Assembly (NCBI GenBank): GCA_002319915.1
Contig: DCFQ01000037.1
Location: 541-9,204, forward strand
Length of the DNA: 8,664 nt
Direction: 5' to 3'
Source: Bacteroidales bacterium UBA1800
Lineage (GTDB): Bacteria > Bacteroidota > Bacteroidia > Bacteroidales > VadinHA17
Shown here: in pieces, positions 1 to 4,484 of the stretch
Layout of the letters: each line of letters opens with the position of its first letter
How positions within the stretch are numbered: position 1 is the first letter of the stretch
The notes under the pieces: generated by a model
Told to the model about the DNA's origin: nothing
What the model saw: the letters and a program-made list of their open reading frames with translations, nothing else
The model's database searches: none
Program-made: the position numbers and the translations under genes

Positions 1-2
1 TG

Positions 3-773
3 GGGAATATACCTCTGGTTGGATTCCATGATTTTCTGTCAGTCCTGATAACAGGGAACACCATCCTGGCAAAACTGAGTTCAAAGGATGAGGAACTGAT
101 AACCGCTCTTGGCACAATTCTGGCTAAGATAAATCCCGGGTTCGGCGGACGGATCAGTTTTGTGAAGGATCGCCTTTCAGGATTTGATGCGGTGATTGCC
201 ACCGGAAGCAACAACAGTTCAAGATACTTTGAATTCTATTTCGGCAAGTATCCCCATATTATAAGGAAGAGCAGGAACAGCCTGGCCGTGATTAAAGGAA
301 ATGAAACCGGTGAAGAGCTGACACTGCTGGGCCGCGATATTTTCTCTTATTTCGGGCTCGGCTGCAGAAGCATTTCAAAAGTATTCCTCCCCCGGGGATA
401 TGATATACAAGCCCTGGCCGGCCACTGGGCGGAATATTCGAGGCTGATGGATCACAGCAAGTATGCGAACAATTATGATTTTCACAAGGCTGTTTATCTC
501 ATCAACAAGGAACTATTTATTGATACAGGGTTCCTCCTGATGAAGGTGAGCAGGGATCTCGCCTCCCCGGTTGCGGTCCTGAACTATGAGTTCTATGAAT
601 CTTTAGAAAAAGTCGACCATTTAATCTCTTCGGACAGGGACAGGATACAGTGCATAACAGGCCATAAATACACACCCTTCGGAATGTCACAATCCCCAAA
701 GCTATGGGATTATGCGGATGGAATTGACACGGTAGAATTTCTTCTAAAAAAAAAATGCTCCGTGATATTGTAA
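3..773 (+). CDS. Acyl-CoA reductase, LuxC family (5' end missing)
   Basis: This frame is open from the left edge, so the start lies outside the window; 256 residues are visible, probably about three quarters of a Bacteroidota-type protein. LuxC-family enzymes reduce acyl-CoA or acyl thioesters to aldehydes with NADPH through a cysteine thioester. Visible family features are an N-terminal stretch NIPLVGFHDFL, the segment GSNNSSRYFEFYF, a following basic patch, and GLGCRS, whose cysteine (residue 121 of the visible part) is the expected catalytic nucleophile. An in-frame GTG at 162 is not the real start, because recognisable family sequence continues upstream of it. The gene ends with a run of ten A bases (746-755), followed by a short tail unlike the conserved core. 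The physiological substrate cannot be read from this sequence. The next gene begins 41 bp downstream on the same strand. Confidence 0.85.
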   Translation, partial: GNIPLVGFHDFLSVLITGNTILAKLSSKDEELITALGTILAKINPGFGGRISFVKDRLSGFDAVIATGSNNSSRYFEFYFGKYPHIIRKSRNSLAVIKGNETGEELTLLGRDIFSYFGLGCRSISKVFLPRGYDIQALAGHWAEYSRLMDHSKYANNYDFHKAVYLINKELFIDTGFLLMKVSRDLASPVAVLNYEFYESLEKVDHLISSDRDRIQCITGHKYTPFGMSQSPKLWDYADGIDTVEFLLKKKCSVIL

Positions 774-814
774 TATAAAAAATATTATATTGCACTCGTC
801 GAATAAAAAGAATT

Positions 815-1372
815 ATGGTATACAAATTCGTAGTGTTATCAGATGAAGATGAGGCGTTTGTGAGGGAATTTGAGTTCCTCGATTCACAGACATTGATGGA
901 TTTCCACAATATCATTCAGGAAGAACTTGAATTTGACAAATCCCAGATGGCATCGTTCTATCTTGCTACAGATAATTGGGAAAAGGAAGAAGAGTTCACT
1001 CTGTTTGATATGGGTACCGGATCATCGACGATGGAATCTGCAGTTTTTGAAGATATCATCTTTCGCAAGAACCAGAAACTGCTCTACGTATTCGACTTTT
1101 TCAACGACAGGGCACTTTTTGTGGAATATACGGGGGAATCGAGGGAAGTTGAGGACCGCGAGTACCCGGTCTGTACAAATTCGAAGGGCATCCCTCCGAA
1201 ACAGGTTGTTTTCGGAAGCAGTTCGCGCAAACTCTACAATAACATTGTCGTTTCAGACGACGAAGATGATGAGGATGAATCGGAAGTTGATGATCTTTTT
1301 CTGAACAGCGAAGACGAGGAGAGCCTTCCTGATTTCGACAATATCGAAAACATCGGCGAAGAGGAAGAATAG
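815..1372 (+). CDS. pRiA4b ORF-3-like (IS1096 passenger TnpR-like) family protein with acidic tail
   Basis: A 185-residue protein starting at ATG 815. Residues 1 to about 145 resemble the plasmid pRiA4b ORF-3 family, also labelled 'IS1096 element passenger TnpR family'; the segment from about residue 23 (DSQTLMDFHNIIQ) fits its helical opening and the stretch LLYVFDFFNDR fits a core strand. The remaining 39 or so residues are an extremely acidic tail in which 22 positions are Asp or Glu, ending GEEEE. No signal peptide or membrane segment is visible, so it is probably cytosolic. The family's biochemical role is not established, and the TnpR label does not make it a resolvase: I see no catalytic serine-recombinase motif. 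It ends 20 bp before miaA on the same strand, so the two are likely co-transcribed. Confidence 0.7.
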   Translation: MVYKFVVLSDEDEAFVREFEFLDSQTLMDFHNIIQEELEFDKSQMASFYLATDNWEKEEEFTLFDMGTGSSTMESAVFEDIIFRKNQKLLYVFDFFNDRALFVEYTGESREVEDREYPVCTNSKGIPPKQVVFGSSSRKLYNNIVVSDDEDDEDESEVDDLFLNSEDEESLPDFDNIENIGEEEE

Positions 1373-1392
1373 CCTTTCCGGCCATTCATTCA

Positions 1393-2295
1393 ATGAATAA
1401 CATACTTATAGTGATCCTCGGTCCTACCGGGGTGGGCAAGAGTGCATTGTCAGTCGATGTGGCCATGCATTTCGGGGCTGAGATCATTTCGGCCGATTCG
1501 AGGCAGTTCTACAGGGAGATGCGTATTGGCACAGCTGTCCCAGATGATCAGCAGCTTGCCAGGGTCAGGCATCACTTCATCAGGTTCATGTCAGCAAAGG
1601 AATACTACAGCTCAAGCCTTTTTGAGAGGGATGTGATGTCTCTTCTGCCGGAGCTCTTCAGCACGTGCAGGTTTGCTGTCATGACCGGGGGGTCGGGGAT
1701 GTACATCGATGCTGTATGCGATGGCATAGACGATATCCCTGATACCGACCAGGTAGTGAGGCAGAAGTACAACGACTTGTATCTCACTGAAGGCATTGAA
1801 GGGCTCAGAAGGGCGCTCAGGCTCCTCGATCCAGGCCACTATTCAAGGGTCGATCTCAGGAACCACAAGCGTATCATAAGGGCTCTTGAAATCTGCGAGT
1901 CGACCGGTAAGCCTTATTCCTCATTTCTTACAAATAGAAAGAGCAGCCGCGATTTTGACGTAATCCGCATCGGGCTGACCATGAAGAGGGATGAGCTTTA
2001 TGATAGGATCAACATCAGGGTGGACCAGATGGTCGCTGCCGGCCTTGAGGAAGAAGTCAGGCAGCTACTGGAATTCAGGGAGCTTAATGCCTTAAACAGT
2101 GTTGGTTACAGGGAATTCTTTGAGTATTTTGACGGGAAGCGATCGAAAGAGAAAACCATTGACCTCATCAAAAGGAACAGCCGCCGCTACGCAAAGCGTC
2201 AGCTCACATGGTGGGCCAGGGATGAGAGTATAAGCTGGTTCCATCCCGATCAGGCCGGGGAGATTGTGAGGTTCATTGAGGAGATTAGCGGTTAA
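1393..2295 (+). CDS. miaA: tRNA dimethylallyltransferase (MiaA)
   Basis: MiaA transfers the dimethylallyl group of DMAPP to N6 of adenosine 37 in tRNAs that read codons beginning with U; MiaB usually modifies the product further. The 300-residue length is normal. Visible motifs in order: a P-loop GPTGVGKS at 10-17, SADSRQFYREM around the substrate Asp35, VRHHFI near residue 57, TGGSGMYID at 98-106, RNHKRIIRALE near 157, the MKRDELYDRI segment, NSVGYREFFEYF, and the C-terminal RRYAKRQLTWW at 264-274 that helps bind tRNA. The ATG lies 20 bp after the upstream gene, and the first residues run straight into the P-loop, so the start is well fixed. The last Gly codon and stop sit inside the first unit of an 8-bp tandem repeat, so the 3' end has probably been reshaped by that repeat. 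Confidence 0.97.
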   Translation: MNNILIVILGPTGVGKSALSVDVAMHFGAEIISADSRQFYREMRIGTAVPDDQQLARVRHHFIRFMSAKEYYSSSLFERDVMSLLPELFSTCRFAVMTGGSGMYIDAVCDGIDDIPDTDQVVRQKYNDLYLTEGIEGLRRALRLLDPGHYSRVDLRNHKRIIRALEICESTGKPYSSFLTNRKSSRDFDVIRIGLTMKRDELYDRINIRVDQMVAAGLEEEVRQLLEFRELNALNSVGYREFFEYFDGKRSKEKTIDLIKRNSRRYAKRQLTWWARDESISWFHPDQAGEIVRFIEEISG

Positions 2296-2396
2296 CTGGT
2301 TTACTGGTTTACTTTGCCTGCCCTGCATTCTAGCTCCTTCGCTATCCCGACATTCCATGTCGGGACTTAACGCTCGGCCCGGTTAACTGGTTAACA
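2290..2396. repeat. Intergenic repeat unit: hairpin bordered by 8-bp tandem repeats
   Basis: Three 8-bp units GGTTAACT, GGTTTACT and GGTTTACT lie at 2290-2313, and two units GGTTAACT and GGTTAACA lie at 2381-2396. Between them is a perfect inverted repeat, TCCCGACAT at 2345-2353 and ATGTCGGGA at 2357-2365, with a 3-base loop. No T-run follows the stem, so it is a poor intrinsic terminator, although it is placed where one would end the miaA transcript. The arrangement looks like a dispersed palindromic repeat; copy number elsewhere cannot be judged from this window. Confidence 0.65.
2345..2365. other. Perfect 9-bp stem, 3-base loop hairpin
   Basis: The arms TCCCGACAT and ATGTCGGGA pair completely around a TCC loop. 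In RNA this would be a stable hairpin 49 bases after the miaA stop. It may protect the 3' end of the mRNA or weakly slow polymerase. A U-tract is absent on both strands, which argues against a standard terminator. Confidence 0.6.
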
Positions 2397-2453
2397 TATT
2401 AATAGTGTGACTGAATTTAAATAAGTTGGGTGGGAGTGCAGATTAGATTCTTT

Positions 2454-2558
2454 TTAACCGCAGAGGACACAAAGGATGAGCAAAGTACTCAAAGACAAAT
2501 TATTGAATTCCTGTTCTTTACGCGCTTTGCAAAAAAAATTTGCGCACTTTGCGGGTAA
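2454..2558. repeat. MITE-like palindromic element with imperfect inverted ends
   Basis: The left end (about 2454-2497) and the reverse complement of the right end (about 2513-2558) align over roughly 43 bases with gaps: both start TTA, then CCGCA-AG, a CAAA, GCAAAG and C-AAAGA. The two arms face each other around a spacer of about 15 bases. The arms carry repeated (C/G)CAAAG words. No coding potential is visible inside. The right end lies 14 bp before the rpe stop codon on the opposite strand, so an rpe transcript reading through would include the foldback. This resembles small non-autonomous elements or REP-like intergenic repeats. Confidence 0.55.
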
Positions 2559-2571
2559 TGGATTTGAGCTT

Positions 2572-3225
2572 TTAGGAGGAGTGTTTTAATTTCCGGATTG
2601 TCTCTTCCGGATCAGCCGAGCCGAAAATAGAATGCCCCGCCACCAGCACGTTAACGCCGGCCTCAACAAGCGAAGGTGCATTTGACGGTTCAATCCCGCC
2701 GTCAACCTCAATGAGAACATTATAACCGCCGTCATCGATCATTTTCCTGAGTTCCCTCACCTTGCTGAAACACTCCTGGATGAACGTCTGCCCCCCGAAT
2801 CCCGGGTTGACGGTCATGATCAGCACCATGTCAATATAGGGGAGTGTGTTCTTAAGGAGGCTTACAGGGGTATGGGGATTTAACGCTACGCCGGCTTTCA
2901 TTCCTAGATTCCGGATCTCTGTCACAGTCCTCTGGAGATGTATGCAGGCCTCGTACTGGACAGTCAGGTTATATGCCCCAGCATCCCTGAAGCGCGTCAG
3001 GTACCTGTCAGGATCGACGATCATAAGGTGAACATCCAGGGGCTTTGCAGAAGCTCCCTTTACACTCGCCACTATCGGAAACCCGAATGAGATATTAGGG
3101 ACGAACACCCCGTCCATAATGTCGAGGTGGATCCAGTCCGAGAGGCTGTTGTTCACCAGTTTGACAACCTGTCCGAGATTCAGGAAATCGGAATTCAGAA
3201 TAGAGGTAGAGACTAGATGCTCCAT
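2572..3225 (-). CDS. rpe: Ribulose-phosphate 3-epimerase
   Basis: Rpe interconverts D-ribulose 5-phosphate and D-xylulose 5-phosphate in the pentose phosphate pathway, in the cytosol, as a metal-dependent TIM barrel. I choose the ATG at 3225 (217 residues), because the family normally begins a few residues before the SxSIL strand; an ATG at 3255 would add ten atypical residues. The metal ligands are all present: His33 and Asp35 in HLDIMDG, His66 in DVHLMI, and Asp175 in EVDGGI. The cap methionines (M37, M68, M137) and the phosphate-binding MTVNPGFGGQ loop (137-146) are also visible. One oddity is Gln90 in VQYEA, where family members usually have His. The gene follows rpoD by 34 bp on the same strand and may be co-transcribed, though that gap also contains a perfect -7 box. 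Confidence 0.96.
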   Translation of the reverse strand: MEHLVSTSILNSDFLNLGQVVKLVNNSLSDWIHLDIMDGVFVPNISFGFPIVASVKGASAKPLDVHLMIVDPDRYLTRFRDAGAYNLTVQYEACIHLQRTVTEIRNLGMKAGVALNPHTPVSLLKNTLPYIDMVLIMTVNPGFGGQTFIQECFSKVRELRKMIDDGGYNVLIEVDGGIEPSNAPSLVEAGVNVLVAGHSIFGSADPEETIRKLKHSS

Positions 3226-3241
3226 ATCCGGCCGTTTTGTA

Positions 3242-3249
3242 CAAATATA
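3242..3249 (-). promoter_or_regulatory. Possible internal promoter -7 box for rpe
   Basis: On the minus strand this reads TATATTTG, a perfect match to the Bacteroidota -7 consensus TAnnTTTG, lying in the 34-bp gap between the rpoD stop and the rpe ATG. Transcription would start only about 10 bases before the ATG. No TTTG is seen at the -33 position, which would fall in the rpoD 3' end, so this is tentative. Confidence 0.35.
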
Positions 3250-3259
3250 TAACAATTAT

Positions 3260-4123
3260 TTACCCCAGGTAGGTCTTGAGGATCCTGCATCGTGTTGTGA
3301 ACTGTATCCTTTTTATTGCTTTTTCCTTTATCTGCCGCACCCTCTCCCTGGTAAGCTTCAGCTCCTCGCCGATCTCTTCAAGTGTGAAAGGGTGTTTCAT
3401 GCCGAGTCCGAAATAGAGCTTGAGCACCTTGGATTCCCGGGGCGAGAGGGAGCTCAGGGCGCGTTCAATCTCATAGGCGAGGGATTCATTAATAAGATTT
3501 TTGTCAGGGCTCGGTGTATCCGGACTCTGCAGCACATCGTACATAGTATTCTCCTCCTCCGAGCTTATCGGGGCGTCCATGCTTACGGTCCTGCCGTTGG
3601 TCTTGAGGGCTTCCTTGACATCCTCGGGGATCATTTCGAGAATTTCGGCGATCTCCTGGGAAGAGGGTTCCCGCTCATACTCCTGCTCAAGCCTCGCGAA
3701 AGCCCTGTTTATCCTGTTTATGGATCCGATTTTGTTCACTGGCAGGCGTACAATCCTTGCCTGTTCCGCCAATGCCTGCAGGATCGCCTGCCGGATCCAC
3801 CATACGGCATACGAGATAAACTTGAATCCCCTCGTTTCATCAAACCTCTGTGCGGCTTTCATCAGGCCCAGGTTCCCCTCGTTTATCAGGTCAGGAAGCC
3901 CCATCCCCTGGTTCTGGTACTGCTTCGCCACGGAAACTACAAACCGCAAATTGGCTTTGACCAGCTTGCCGAGTGCATCCGGATCACCGGATTTTATGCG
4001 CCGTGCAAGCATTACCTCTTCTTCCGGGGAAATAAGATCCACCCTTCCGATTTCCTGAAGATATTTATCCAGGGATGGGGTGTCACGATTAGTAACCTGT
4101 TTTGTAATCTTTAGCTGACGCAT
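3260..4123 (-). CDS. rpoD: Primary sigma factor RpoD (sigma-70 family)
   Basis: This 287-residue protein directs RNA polymerase to housekeeping promoters. It has region 1.2 (about residues 17-46, SLDKYLQEIG onward), region 2 (about 54-120, including the core-binding LPDLINEGNLGL and the -10-reading RFDETRGFKFISYAVWWIRQ), region 3 (about 125-205) and region 4 with the helix-turn-helix TLEEIGEELKLTRERVRQI near the C-terminus. Region 1.1 and the large non-conserved domain of proteobacterial RpoD are absent, which is normal for Bacteroidota primary sigma factors, and the start MRQLKITKQ is typical of that group. The ATG at 4123 is therefore secure. The gene is divergent from rho and is followed by rpe 34 bp downstream. 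A strong terminator facing the same way lies about 60 bp upstream, so its own promoter is probably between that terminator and the ATG. Confidence 0.97.
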   Translation of the reverse strand: MRQLKITKQVTNRDTPSLDKYLQEIGRVDLISPEEEVMLARRIKSGDPDALGKLVKANLRFVVSVAKQYQNQGMGLPDLINEGNLGLMKAAQRFDETRGFKFISYAVWWIRQAILQALAEQARIVRLPVNKIGSINRINRAFARLEQEYEREPSSQEIAEILEMIPEDVKEALKTNGRTVSMDAPISSEEENTMYDVLQSPDTPSPDKNLINESLAYEIERALSSLSPRESKVLKLYFGLGMKHPFTLEEIGEELKLTRERVRQIKEKAIKRIQFTTRCRILKTYLG

Positions 4124-4172
4124 AACAGGTCCGGAGTGATTAGGTTAGAAAAGAGAAGCCGGGCTTAGGCTA

Positions 4173-4180
4173 CAATTTTA
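4173..4180 (-). promoter_or_regulatory. Weak candidate -7 box for rpoD
   Basis: The minus strand reads TAAAATTG, one mismatch from TAnnTTTG, placed just downstream of the UUCG-loop terminator and about 50 bases before the rpoD ATG. The nearest TTTG upstream is only 14 bases away (4195-4198), shorter than the usual 19-21, so support is weak. It is listed because a promoter is expected in this short stretch if the terminator is efficient. Confidence 0.25.
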
Positions 4181-4182
4181 AT

Positions 4183-4210
4183 AAAAAAAATCCTCAAACC
4201 GAAGTTTGAG
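4183..4210 (-). terminator. Intrinsic terminator with UUCG tetraloop
   Basis: Read on the minus strand, CTCAAAC (4210-4204), loop TTCG (4203-4200), GTTTGAG (4199-4193), then GA and eight T (4190-4183). A perfect 7-bp stem closed by C-G around a UUCG loop and followed by a U-tract is a textbook terminator. On the plus strand the loop would be CGAA and the T-run (4215-4222) starts four bases after the stem, so it could act both ways but fits the minus strand better. It ends a transcript that begins upstream of rpoD or attenuates the rpoD leader. Confidence 0.75.
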
Positions 4211-4231
4211 ATAATTTTTTTTGCCAAATCA

Positions 4232-4239
4232 TAATTTTG
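4232..4239 (+). promoter_or_regulatory. Plus-strand TAATTTTG match to the -7 consensus
   Basis: A perfect TAnnTTTG match facing rho. The nearest well-placed TTTG (4205-4208) is 23 bases upstream, slightly too far, and falls inside the terminator stem. If used, it would give rho a leader of about 240 bases running antisense to the candidate small RNA. It may be chance in AT-rich DNA. Confidence 0.25.
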
Positions 4240-4356
4240 TTCTAAATTGGTGGCGATATTCCTCACTGTGGAATATCACATATTTGGTTGGAGTCCGCAT
4301 TTACCCCTGCGCTTTTATCAATTAATTAACACAAAATATTAATTATTTTTTTTAAT

Positions 4357-4389
4357 ATTGCACCGGTTTTAAGATATGTAATATAGTTG
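4357..4389 (+). promoter_or_regulatory. Candidate rho promoter
   Basis: ATTG at 4357-4360 and TATAGTTG at 4382-4389 are separated by 21 bases, each one mismatch from the Bacteroidota -33 (TTTG) and -7 (TAnnTTTG) elements. Transcription would begin near 4395, giving a leader of about 90 bases. This is the best-spaced pair I find upstream of rho, but both boxes are imperfect. Confidence 0.35.
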
Positions 4390-4430
4390 CTGCAATTTCC
4401 TGACGGCTCATTATCATTTCCAGAACCGGT
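4362..4430 (+). promoter_or_regulatory. Long-range hairpin in the rho leader followed by a T-run
   Basis: ACCGGTTTT (4362-4370) can pair with AGAACCGGT (4422-4430) as nine pairs including one G-U, enclosing 51 bases. T residues continue to 4434, which makes the right arm terminator-like on the plus strand. It lies about 55 bases before the rho ATG. Rho genes in other bacteria are autoregulated in their leaders, so a role in attenuation is plausible but unproven. A candidate promoter inside the loop would exclude the left arm from the RNA. Confidence 0.3.
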
Positions 4431-4484
4431 TTTTCCAGATAAGTTAATTCAATCTTTTAAAATCAATCACTTTTATTATTGACT

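Larger units (their letters stand above)
4183..4325 (-). ncRNA. Candidate small RNA gene between rho and rpoD
   Basis: A strong minus-strand terminator (4183-4210) has no gene in front of it; rho, the next gene, points the other way. The stretch it would end, roughly 4325 to 4183, holds several pairing segments. There is a 10-bp hairpin at 4254-4279 in minus-strand RNA (8 perfect pairs at 4255-4262 with 4270-4277, extended by a G-U and a G-C pair that the plus strand could not both form). Other pairings are a CGCA/TGCG mini-hairpin near 4296-4311, CCAAAT/ATTTGG (4282-4287 with 4224-4229), and AATTG/CAATT (4245-4249 with 4319-4323). Some of these exclude each other. A hairpin at the end of an asymmetric bubble is reminiscent of 6S RNA, and a Bacteroidota 6S class (6S-Flavo) exists, but I cannot confirm membership. 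The 5' end is a guess. The alternative is an attenuator in a long rpoD leader. Confidence 0.4.
4124..4484. other. Divergent rpoD-rho intergenic region
   Basis: This 361-bp AT-rich region has no credible protein-coding frame. It contains, from left to right, the presumed rpoD promoter and leader, the UUCG terminator, the candidate small RNA with its hairpins, an AT-rich dyad (AATATTAA around 4337-4344 with TTAATATT at 4352-4359), and the rho promoter and leader hairpin. Assignments within it are inferred from pairing and consensus boxes only. Confidence 0.7.

Noticed and set aside
815..1372. Transposon remnant suggested by the IS1096/TnpR family name
   Set aside because: No terminal repeats, transposase or target duplication are nearby, and the protein has no recombinase motif; it looks like an ordinary chromosomal gene.
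3226..3255. Longer rpe start at ATG 3255
   Set aside because: It adds ten residues without family similarity and would overlap the perfect -7 box at 3242-3249; the ATG at 3225 gives the normal length and numbering (Asp175).
3119..4114. A 331-codon open frame on the plus strand opposite rpoD and part of rpe
   Set aside because: It is antisense to two clearly conserved genes, has no recognisable motifs, and its composition fits a mirror of a codon-biased gene. I treat it as chance.
4285..4312. tRNA-like string GGTTGGAGTCC on the plus strand
   Set aside because: It resembles a T-arm by chance; no acceptor stem, anticodon arm or CCA end can be assembled around it.
4479..4484. TTG start for rho two codons upstream
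   Set aside because: Family members begin at MYDILEL; the ATG at 4485 gives exactly that.
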